Of a DNA stretch of 48,721 nucleotides, positions 42,323 through 48,693 are shown piece after piece; the first letter of the stretch is position 1; each line of letters opens with the position of its first letter. The translations under genes were made by a program, and so were the position numbers. The notes beneath the pieces are model-generated. The model was not told the DNA's origin. It did not search any database and worked only from the letters and a program-made list of their open reading frames with translations. The DNA is from a virus, in the IMG/VR virus record IMGVR_UViG_3300035698_007841, positions 1 to 48,721 of that record; one strand, 5' to 3'.

Positions 42323-42546
42323 TACACATCTCCCTCCGCTTCAAGATATGCGAGAAGACAACGATAATCACAGAAGAAATCTTCAACTGGAAGTATCGTC
42401 AGCACTCCTTCCTCATAACATCTCAATGTTGTACCTTCCACATAAATGCTGGCACATATATCAAGGTGTCTTTTGCAAGTACAGCACTCGACTATACCTC
42501 GTTCTTTTTGCAACTCTTTGGAAGTTGCAAGAAAGTGTATACACAT
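42322..42546 (-). CDS. Cys-rich zinc-binding protein, first gene of moron-like unit
   Basis: The 74-residue protein has CCTCKRHLDIC, then a beta-rich stretch (ASIYVEGTTLRCYEEGVLTIL) and FFCDYRCLLAYLEAEG. The CxxC...CxxxC pairs suggest a treble-clef or zinc ribbon. It has the strongest Shine-Dalgarno in the window (AAGGAGG, 5 nt before ATG) and a branched RNA leader. It may be a regulator of the unit. Confidence 0.65.
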   Translation of the reverse strand: MCIHFLATSKELQKERGIVECCTCKRHLDICASIYVEGTTLRCYEEGVLTILPVEDFFCDYRCLLAYLEAEGDV

Positions 42547-42581
42547 AGCAACCTCCTTTTCAAAGAACTATTCACGGTTTC

Positions 42582-42728
42582 TTACCGTCAGCCAATCTCA
42601 AAGATTAGCTGAAGAACTTAGAATACGATTTTTTAAAATCGCCTGACGGTAAAGAACTGGTGGGGATATATGTGTACCTATCTGTACAATTCCCCATTGG
42701 CTTTAGTGTTAAACACATAGCCCCACCA
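42582..42728 (-). promoter_or_regulatory. Branched structured leader of the moron-like unit
   Basis: A perfect 10-bp helix joins 42582-42591 with 42643-42652 and encloses two hairpins: 42589-42598 with 42602-42611 (10 bp, one wobble) and 42626-42641 (6-7 bp), giving a three-way junction shape. Just upstream in the transcript, an 8-bp helix (42658-42665 with 42721-42728) encloses a 7-bp helix (42669-42675 with 42713-42719). The junction ends about 25 nt before the AAGGAGG of the 74-residue gene. Confidence 0.55.
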
Positions 42729-42741
42729 AATCTCTACGTAC

Positions 42742-42771
42742 AAAAAGACACGCTCTAGGCGTGCCCTTTTT
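42742..42771 (-). terminator. Intrinsic terminator after the 31-residue gene
   Basis: A 7-bp stem (42759-42765 with 42747-42753, one G-T pair) with a 5-nt loop is followed by TTTTT on the minus strand. An A-run on the other flank makes it potentially active in both directions. Confidence 0.85.
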
Positions 42772-42867
42772 TTACTCTTCAGTACTCTCACCACCCTCGC
42801 CTTCTGTTGCAGGGGTTGTGTCCGGAGCCTCTGCTCCTGTATCTTCTCCATCAAATACAAATGTCAT
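42772..42867 (-). CDS. 31-residue acidic peptide
   Basis: ATG at 42867 to TAA at 42772 encodes MTFVFDGEDTGAEAPDTTP and a Glu/Gly-rich end. It is a single-gene unit with its own extended -10 promoter upstream and a terminator right after the stop codon, which argues for a real and probably well expressed small product. Acidic disordered peptides can act as DNA mimics or inhibitors, but nothing specific can be read. Confidence 0.55.
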   Translation of the reverse strand: MTFVFDGEDTGAEAPDTTPATEGEGGESTEE

Positions 42868-42904
42868 GATGTTTGTAGATTACTAGTAATAACGTTACAT
42901 TAAA

Positions 42905-42942
42905 AGTATAGCACAAATGGTGATAACTCCGACCCAGTTATC
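42905..42942 (-). promoter_or_regulatory. Extended -10 promoter with dyad for the 31-residue gene
   Basis: The minus strand has TGC-TATACT (-10 at 42905-42910). A -35 box is not evident. GATAAC (42922-42927) and GTTATC (42937-42942) form a dyad with a 9-bp centre across the -35 area, a possible operator. Confidence 0.5.
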
Positions 42943-42948
42943 CCCTCA

Positions 42949-43845
42949 CTATTCCACATTAATAGGCGTTTTATCGCCTAATGTCTTAGCGACTTTCTCA
43001 GCAATATGAAGTTCTGTCATGTGTGAACTATCGATCGTACAGCCACCAATGTGATTAGTAATAATGAGATCGTCATGCTCTCGTGCGTATCCAATTAAGT
43101 CTTCACGATCATCTTCGCGAGTTACATCGACCGCTGCACCTGCGATTTGATTATCCCAGAGTGCTTTGCGTAAAGCTCCTTTTTTAATTATGTCACCTCG
43201 GCTGATATTCACTAGGTATGCAGACTCTTTCATGACCTCAAACTCCTTAGCACCAAAACTATCCCTTGTCTGGGCATTCAATGGGAGCGAGAGCAATATG
43301 ATATCAGCATATCTCAATATATATTCTCTGCTTTGGAGGGTTTGAGTTGTGTTAATATCGTAAGCAATTACATCCATACCAAAAACCTTGCCGTAAATCT
43401 CAATCTTGCGACCGATACGGCCGTATCCAATTATCCCAAGAGATTTACCTTTCAAATCCTGACCTCTATAAGTAGAGCGCGGCTGTGGTACGTCAACAAA
43501 ACTGAACGCCTTTCCATACTTACGAAAACAACTGATAATCAAACCGAATGCATGTTCAGATGATGCCGGGATTTCTGCAGTAAAGGGATCACCTTGAAGT
43601 GAAATAATCCTTATACCTTTATCAAATGCATATTTAATATCTACATGATCATGACCTGTTGCATTAAAAGCGATCACCTTGAGGTTGGGTAGTGAATCAA
43701 TCATGTCTTTAGTAACAGGATCAAGGCGTACAACAAGCACCTGAGTATCGGGATGTATGTCTGGACCAAATGTTACTGCACCAAGATCATAGTAAACCTT
43801 GAGAGCCTTAGGGTTATAATCTCTATCGTCTATTATATGAATCAT
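42949..43845 (-). CDS. D-2-hydroxyacid dehydrogenase
   Basis: The 298-residue enzyme has the NAD-binding motif GYGRIG (140-145) and the catalytic set R216 (ISRGD), an acidic residue near 244 (VTRED) and H265 (TNHIGGCT). The family oxidises or reduces 2-hydroxy acids with NAD(P). It overlaps the neuA-like gene by 4 nt. Dehydrogenases of this type occur in surface-sugar clusters. It may act on a sugar-acid intermediate here. Substrate not known. Confidence 0.88.
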   Translation of the reverse strand: MIHIIDDRDYNPKALKVYYDLGAVTFGPDIHPDTQVLVVRLDPVTKDMIDSLPNLKVIAFNATGHDHVDIKYAFDKGIRIISLQGDPFTAEIPASSEHAFGLIISCFRKYGKAFSFVDVPQPRSTYRGQDLKGKSLGIIGYGRIGRKIEIYGKVFGMDVIAYDINTTQTLQSREYILRYADIILLSLPLNAQTRDSFGAKEFEVMKESAYLVNISRGDIIKKGALRKALWDNQIAGAAVDVTREDDREDLIGYAREHDDLIITNHIGGCTIDSSHMTELHIAEKVAKTLGDKTPINVE

Positions 43846-44429
43846 ACATTTAAGAGCTTCTCGGCTCGTTTAAAGTCTTCTAATGTGTTTATATCGATAC
43901 TTGCCCTAACATCCATCACAATGCGCGCGCTATCACCATTTTCAGGGAAAATATAGCACTCTCTACTGAACAGCCGTGCAGTAGATACCATATAAATTGC
44001 TGCATTCCGCCTATTTTGAGTATCTACACTAATGACAGAATCTCGTGGATCTTCCTCAAATGTGGCCAAAGCGTCATTGATATGCTCCCAAGTCCTGAAA
44101 GGAGAGGTAGGTTGTAAGATCATTACAGCATCGTAACTCATGCGATGATTAAGCTTCATCCACTCCACAGCGTGCTGTATGACTGGCAAATGAGGTGTAC
44201 GAGCCTGACACAACCATTCTGGGCGTGGGAATCCATACAAACGCAGGTCCTTAATCAGAGTATTGTGAATATCCATGTCATCAGTTGAAATGACAATATC
44301 AGTAAGTGACGACTTCTTAGCTTCGTCTACGGTCCACTGATAAAGTGGCTTATGACCAAACATCATCTTATTCTTACCCTTAAGACGTTGAGAACCTGCT
44401 CGAGCTGTTATTATTCCTAGTGTTTTCAT
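43842..44429 (-). CDS. neuA: CMP-nonulosonic acid cytidylyltransferase (NeuA-like)
   Basis: The 195-residue enzyme starts LGIITARAGSQRLKGKN, the nucleotide-binding signature of CMP-sialic acid and related synthetases, then has VISTDDMDIH, LQPTSPFR and SIDINTLEDFKRAEKLL. It activates a nonulosonic acid as CMP-sugar. It is about 30 residues shorter than common bacterial forms, mainly in the dimerisation loop region. Together with NeuB- and NeuC-like genes it forms a nearly complete pathway. Confidence 0.9.
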   Translation of the reverse strand: MKTLGIITARAGSQRLKGKNKMMFGHKPLYQWTVDEAKKSSLTDIVISTDDMDIHNTLIKDLRLYGFPRPEWLCQARTPHLPVIQHAVEWMKLNHRMSYDAVMILQPTSPFRTWEHINDALATFEEDPRDSVISVDTQNRRNAAIYMVSTARLFSRECYIFPENGDSARIVMDVRASIDINTLEDFKRAEKLLNV

Positions 44430-44430
44430 G

Positions 44431-44643
44431 TTAACAGTCTAGATAAACGCTAGTAAACCTTAAACTCCACCAACTCCAATTATATACGATTGAACATTCC
44501 TCCTTGTCAGAAATCCATTCTTTTTCAATAAGCCTATCAACTCGACTATTTGCTTCAAGAGTCCATGCAATAGCAGGACTAAGACGAATCCAAGCGAACA
44601 TAAGAAAGAGTACCACTATTGCTATTTTCCATTTATTATTCAT
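44431..44643 (-). CDS. Small membrane or exported protein
   Basis: The 70-residue protein has an N-terminal hydrophobic segment (WKIAIVVLFLMFAWIRLSPAIA) with a possible signal cleavage after AIA, and a short Trp-rich exported part with two cysteines (EECSIVY; VYLDC at the end). It lies between the neuA-like gene and the 3D-domain gene, 1 nt from each. It could be a cell-surface accessory protein. Confidence 0.55.
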   Translation of the reverse strand: MNNKWKIAIVVLFLMFAWIRLSPAIAWTLEANSRVDRLIEKEWISDKEECSIVYNWSWWSLRFTSVYLDC

Positions 44644-44644
44644 A

Positions 44645-45007
44645 TTACAAAATTACTAAAGCCCCCTGAACACCCCAATCCCATGCATCATCGGTGTCAG
44701 CAAACCAAATATCAAAGTGCTCGCATCCATATCGACTATTCATGCGGTCTTGCACTTCGTATATCTTATTTCTAATCTCGACCTCTGTACCAAAATCTAA
44801 ACAGTTGTTAGCTACGATCCCATCACGGACCCTCTCATTGCTTGCAGTAATGAATGGGCTGTCGTCAGTCTGTCGTTCCTCTGAACTATATCCACTAACC
44901 ACTCCACGAATAGTGACGAGAGGTTCGTGCGCGCGAGTATAAGAAGTGAAGCTCGGCAGTGCGAAGATATAAACTATTAGTAAGCTGTAAATGATTAAGC
45001 GTTTCAT
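44645..45007 (-). CDS. Secreted 3D-domain protein
   Basis: The 120-residue protein has a signal peptide (RLIIYSLLIVYIFALPSFTSYTRA) and a 3D (double-psi beta-barrel) domain: SGYSSEERQTDDSPFITAS, RVRDGIVANN, FGTEVEI, QDRMNSRYG and HFDIWF with conserved aspartates D62, D87 and D99. This domain is related to RlpA and MltA barrels that bind or cleave peptidoglycan glycan strands. The form 'ITAS...VRDGIVA' resembles Parcubacteria proteins that I recall. It might remodel the cell wall during infection. Confidence 0.75.
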   Translation of the reverse strand: MKRLIIYSLLIVYIFALPSFTSYTRAHEPLVTIRGVVSGYSSEERQTDDSPFITASNERVRDGIVANNCLDFGTEVEIRNKIYEVQDRMNSRYGCEHFDIWFADTDDAWDWGVQGALVIL

Positions 45008-45300
45008 ACCGTTATTAATTTATTCTCAATTAAATACTCAACAGCTTTCGCCATTGTGTCAGCAGGATTATGTAATTTCTCTGTGAGGTGTAAGCGGTTA
45101 TAGGGCATTTGTTCGTAATCAGTAAGTATCCCCTGCGTAGCTCTTAAAGTGCCTGACTGTGCAATCATCTGTTTTTGCACCTCTTTCAGATATTCAATAT
45201 CAGTTTCATCCAACATACCAACAAACTGAAAAATCATCGTTATTTTTCCTGCCGTAATTTGAGCTTGTTTTTTATCTACCTTTAAATTTTTTTCTGACAT
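45004..45300 (-). CDS. Hypothetical protein
   Basis: The 98-residue protein is helical and soluble: KKQAQITAGKITMIFQFVGMLDETDIEYLKEVQKQM, then AKAVEYLIENKLI at the end. It overlaps the neuC-like gene by 19 nt and the 3D gene by 4 nt. No motif is recognised. Confidence 0.5.
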   Translation of the reverse strand: MSEKNLKVDKKQAQITAGKITMIFQFVGMLDETDIEYLKEVQKQMIAQSGTLRATQGILTDYEQMPYNRLHLTEKLHNPADTMAKAVEYLIENKLITV

Positions 45301-46208
45301 AATTCTATTAGCTTATTAGTTATATGTAAACTTGTGTCTGGCTTAAAGTAAACATCAGACTGGGGAAAACTCCCCATATTTAGGAGTAAATCAGTAGTAT
45401 GTATGATCATGTTGCTATCATAGGGCACTGACACCACGTTTTTGGGCTTCAGGCGGTTGTTCTGCCGAGTTCCGATGTCTACCACCGGAGTACCGAATAT
45501 GGACGCTTCTTTGAGGAATGAGGACGAATTACCGATCAAGCAGTTCGCATGCTTCAATAAAGAAAGATACTCAAGTGGTTCGTATGACTCGCCTTTGTAC
45601 TCCATACCATAATCACTATTCGAAGTGATGTTCACAATTTTATACAAACCATCGAGGTGCTCTATGACTCCTCTTAGGATACTTCCATCCTCTTCCGGGA
45701 ATGGATGAAAAGCTATCATTACATACGGCTCATCGACAATCCTCTTAAGGCCACTCTCATTGGCCGTATGAGCAAACTCTACATCAAGAGAACCGAAGTT
45801 AAATGTATGATCAGGATCAGTACCCATTCGAATCAAACGACTATACGCTTCGTTGTTTGTAGCAAAATGATAATCAGAGAGTTGAGTAATTGCATGACGT
45901 ACCTTGTTATCAACTACTCCTGACTGATCGCCACCCTCGATGTGGGCCACCTTAACACCTGCATAGACTGCGACCATAGCCATAGGCAGCATCTCAAATC
46001 TATCACCGCGAATAAGAACTAGATCAGGCCTGTGATCGTGGATCATCTTTGAGAACCAACGACCATGGCGAGATGCTTGGTACTCCATGTTCCCCTCCTT
46101 TTTTTCTGGTTCAACTATAACCACATCGAAATGCTCTGAAAGCATATCGAGTAAGGTACTCTGGCGAGCCAAATGTACGCGGTTAGTTGCCGGAAATAAA
46201 ATCTTCAT
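45282..46208 (-). CDS. UDP-GlcNAc 2-epimerase (NeuC/WecB type)
   Basis: The 308-residue enzyme shows the family signatures LIRGDRFEMLPMAM, KVAHIEGGDQSG, VRHAITQLSDYHF, FNFGSLDVEF, HPFPEEDG and LIGNSSSFLKEASIFGTPVVDIGTRQ. Hydrolysing NeuC enzymes make ManNAc from UDP-GlcNAc; related ones act on 2,4-diacetamido sugars for legionaminic acid. The length is about 60 residues below typical. It overlaps the methyltransferase gene by 26 nt. It supplies the hexose substrate for the NeuB-like synthase. Confidence 0.88.
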   Translation of the reverse strand: MKILFPATNRVHLARQSTLLDMLSEHFDVVIVEPEKKEGNMEYQASRHGRWFSKMIHDHRPDLVLIRGDRFEMLPMAMVAVYAGVKVAHIEGGDQSGVVDNKVRHAITQLSDYHFATNNEAYSRLIRMGTDPDHTFNFGSLDVEFAHTANESGLKRIVDEPYVMIAFHPFPEEDGSILRGVIEHLDGLYKIVNITSNSDYGMEYKGESYEPLEYLSLLKHANCLIGNSSSFLKEASIFGTPVVDIGTRQNNRLKPKNVVSVPYDSNMIIHTTDLLLNMGSFPQSDVYFKPDTSLHITNKLIELCQKKI

Positions 46209-46890
46209 CGTTCTTAAAATAACCCCTACTTGCTAAGTCATCGAATAACGTGTCACGCATTTCTATCATTCCATCCTTTGGTTCACCGATTCTCATCAAT
46301 ATAGTGACTCCATCTGTAGACTGAATGACTTTAAAATAACTACTAAAAAATCTAAGCATGACTCTGACCATTTCCCTTCTGCCGTCAATATAGAATACCG
46401 TACCCTCCTTAGTCTTATCAATCAGATGAAAGAAATCTCCACCGGGTAGATCAAATAGATAACCGACTGCCTTATCCTCACCCTGTTGCATATAGGCAGG
46501 GCCCGGACCATCGATAACCACAAGATCGTAATCGTCCTCTGGCAATTCCTTGTATGTGAGAAAATTACGATCATGAATACCCCTAATACTGCACACTGCC
46601 ACAGGCTGAGTATGAAAGGTAATCTTGTGCTGTAACTCCTCAGGTATGAGCCGTTTTGCCAGTGCTGTGCACTTAGGAAAAGCTTCGACCGAATGCACAT
46701 GACCATCCGCCTCCATAGAATTAGAGATCAACGCAGTAAGACAACCCACTCCACCGCCTAACTCAAGGACTCTCTTGTTTTTGTTAGCCCTAATGTAAGT
46801 ACCTAGAGTCTCGTAATCACCGAAATCAACAATCCACTCTCCATGCTTTGACTCCTGAAATATGCTATATAGTTTTTTTAATTCCATCAT
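46183..46890 (-). CDS. Class I SAM-dependent methyltransferase, glycan-cluster type
   Basis: The 235-residue protein has RVLELGGGVGCLTALIS as SAM motif, an acidic VEAFPKC, and DLVVIDGPGP after strand 4. This arrangement is typical for FkbM- or O-antigen-linked methyltransferases. It lies directly upstream of the NeuC-like gene (26-nt overlap). Methylation of a surface sugar is a fair guess. Confidence 0.7.
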   Translation of the reverse strand: MMELKKLYSIFQESKHGEWIVDFGDYETLGTYIRANKNKRVLELGGGVGCLTALISNSMEADGHVHSVEAFPKCTALAKRLIPEELQHKITFHTQPVAVCSIRGIHDRNFLTYKELPEDDYDLVVIDGPGPAYMQQGEDKAVGYLFDLPGGDFFHLIDKTKEGTVFYIDGRREMVRVMLRFFSSYFKVIQSTDGVTILMRIGEPKDGMIEMRDTLFDDLASRGYFKNDEDFISGN

Positions 46891-46892
46891 AA

Positions 46893-47507
46893 CTATTCCT
46901 CTAGTTCCCCACGACTTATCATCTGTCGTCTAACAAACAACACAACTTTCTCGCTTGATTCAGAGAGTCTCGCGGTCTCACCGACAGTAATCCCACGAAC
47001 GAGTAAACTCTTTATATGTTTACTTCGTTCGTCCGCACGTTCCTCTGAGCCTGCCACCGAGCCCTCCACAGGCTCCTCTTCTGAGCCCACTTCCTCACTG
47101 CAAGATGCTCTGGTATGTCCTTCCTTGCCACAATTACCACAAGTAAACACACCCTTCTTTTGTGGTTCTTTCTTGTCATCTAGTATGCCTTCCTTCTTTG
47201 CAGTCGATTTAATATTGTAGATAGTCTGAGTACTGACCTTGTGTTTATCTGCAATATCTTTAGTTTTCATTCCTGACTTAATGTCTTTAATGACATCGGC
47301 AAGATTATAATCAGTCTTCATACCTCTTGCTGCACATCCGTCTTTCCTCTTTTTTGGCACTATTTCAATCTCCTCTTCCTCCTCTTCATCACTGACCATC
47401 TCGACCGCTCCATCAAACTCAATCACATTATCTAATTCCCCATCCTCAAAAAACTCAGCGAGTATGAGCATCTCCAATTCTTTGTTGTAATAATATTTCT
47501 TAATCAT
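46893..47507 (-). CDS. Helix-turn-helix protein with CCHC zinc knuckle
   Basis: The 204-residue protein has an acidic patch (DEEEEEEIEIV, 40-50), a helix-turn-helix MKTKDIADKHKVSTQTIYNIKS (80-101), and a CCHC knuckle, C123-C126-H131-C136 (CGNCGKEGHTRASC). A second HTH-like segment is ITVGETARLSESSEKVVLFVRRQ near the C-terminus. CCHC knuckles bind single-stranded RNA or DNA and are rare in phages. I read it as a transcription or post-transcription regulator of the cassette. Confidence 0.6.
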   Translation of the reverse strand: MIKKYYYNKELEMLILAEFFEDGELDNVIEFDGAVEMVSDEEEEEEIEIVPKKRKDGCAARGMKTDYNLADVIKDIKSGMKTKDIADKHKVSTQTIYNIKSTAKKEGILDDKKEPQKKGVFTCGNCGKEGHTRASCSEEVGSEEEPVEGSVAGSEERADERSKHIKSLLVRGITVGETARLSESSEKVVLFVRRQMISRGELEE

Positions 47508-47508
47508 G

Positions 47509-47685
47509 TTACTTTTTTCTGGTTACTATACTATTAAATATTCTTAATGCGATCGTTGTCGCTGAATCCTTGTGGTATCTCTTGTGCATTCGACTGCGGT
47601 GTGCCCTGTACTGACAGAAAGTGCGGTCACCAAGATATGTATACTTGATACCATCACACTGCAGAATATCACACAGATGTTTCAT
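47509..47685 (-). CDS. 58-residue basic Cys-containing protein
   Basis: ATG at 47685 to TAA at 47509 encodes a 58-residue basic protein (HLCDILQCDG, RTFCQYRAHRSRMHKRYH), with several Cys and His that could bind a metal. It overlaps the zinc-ribbon gene by 17 nt and ends one base before the start of the zinc-knuckle gene, so the spacing is operon-like. Confidence 0.55.
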   Translation of the reverse strand: MKHLCDILQCDGIKYTYLGDRTFCQYRAHRSRMHKRYHKDSATTIALRIFNSIVTRKK

Positions 47686-47827
47686 TTTTGTGAATAAACA
47701 TTAATCTCTCAGCTTTCCTACGATTAAGAAATGACTGAAACTCTAAACAATCTGAACAAAATAACTCAAAATGAGGTCCGACTTCCCTCACTCTTAACTC
47801 TTTCGATTTACAGAACTTACAAAACAT
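47669..47827 (-). CDS. 52-residue zinc-ribbon protein
   Basis: ATG at 47827 to TGA at 47669 encodes a zinc ribbon with FCKFCKSKE and FCSDCLEFQ, followed by a basic helix (FLNRRKAERLMFIHKN). It starts 2 nt after the stop of the neuB-like gene. Together with the next gene it fills the 320-bp stretch between the larger genes. Confidence 0.65.
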   Translation of the reverse strand: MFCKFCKSKELRVREVGPHFELFCSDCLEFQSFLNRRKAERLMFIHKNETSV

Positions 47828-47829
47828 AT

Positions 47830-48693
47830 CTATGATTTTCTGAAGTTCTCATGAAACGCTAACTCCTCAGGATACAGAATCTTGTCATTGCTGCCGTATG
47901 CGAATAGCTCAAGCTCCTCATCCCGGATATGCTCAATGTACTCTTTCATTTCATCGAATCCCATTGCCATGTGATGATCAGGACCAAATGCCTGCTTATC
48001 AAGCGTGAAGTGCTTCTCAATCAATGTAGCACCTAATCTGACAGCCATAGCTCCTATCTTAGTAGACTGTGAATGGTCAGAGAAACCGATCGGAGTGCTT
48101 GGATACCTAAATCCAAGAGCCTTAACCATATTAAGATTCAACTTATAAATAGGGCATGGATAAATAGATGTGCAATGTAAAACTGCGAAATCTGTATTAG
48201 CAGCATGTAATAAGGCAAATGCATTATCCGACTCCTCAACAGTACTCATACCACTAGAGATAATGACAGGCTTCTTCTGTGCAGATACATAATGGAGTAA
48301 ATCATCATTCACAATATCAGCTGAACCGATCTTAAAGATATCAACTAAATCACTAATCTTTTCAGCAGCCATGCGTGACATAGGAGTGACACAAAATACC
48401 AACCCCAAGTCCTTACAAAACTCAGCGAGTGGCTTCCAAAAATCATCATATGGAGTAAGACGCTCATTCATCTTGATCCAATCATAACGCTTCTCACTTC
48501 GAACATACTGCTCATCTTCAAATACATGAATCTGAAACTTAATTACATCGACACCGGCACGTTGAGCAGATCGTGCAAGGTTCTTAGCTTCATCAAGACA
48601 CAAAAGAATATCAGCATCCTCTTTCATGATGAAGTTCTTACCTGCATCCGCAATGACTAAAACTTTTTTATTGTTAAAATAGCTGTTTGGCAT
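47830..48693 (-). CDS. neuB: Nonulosonic acid synthase (NeuB-like) without SAF domain
   Basis: The 287-residue enzyme is the catalytic TIM barrel of the NeuB family: VDVIKFQIHVFEDEQ, VFCVTPMS, IFKIGSADIVN, IISSGMSTVEE, VLHCTSIYPCP, GFSDHS and IEKHFTLDKQAFGPDHHMA. It condenses phosphoenolpyruvate with an N-acylhexosamine. The protein ends in FHENFRKS, where standard enzymes (about 340 residues) continue into the SAF/antifreeze-like domain, so that domain is absent. The gene is complete in the window. Across the join it follows the methyltransferase gene with a 37-nt overlap. Confidence 0.93.
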   Translation of the reverse strand: MPNSYFNNKKVLVIADAGKNFIMKEDADILLCLDEAKNLARSAQRAGVDVIKFQIHVFEDEQYVRSEKRYDWIKMNERLTPYDDFWKPLAEFCKDLGLVFCVTPMSRMAAEKISDLVDIFKIGSADIVNDDLLHYVSAQKKPVIISSGMSTVEESDNAFALLHAANTDFAVLHCTSIYPCPIYKLNLNMVKALGFRYPSTPIGFSDHSQSTKIGAMAVRLGATLIEKHFTLDKQAFGPDHHMAMGFDEMKEYIEHIRDEELELFAYGSNDKILYPEELAFHENFRKS

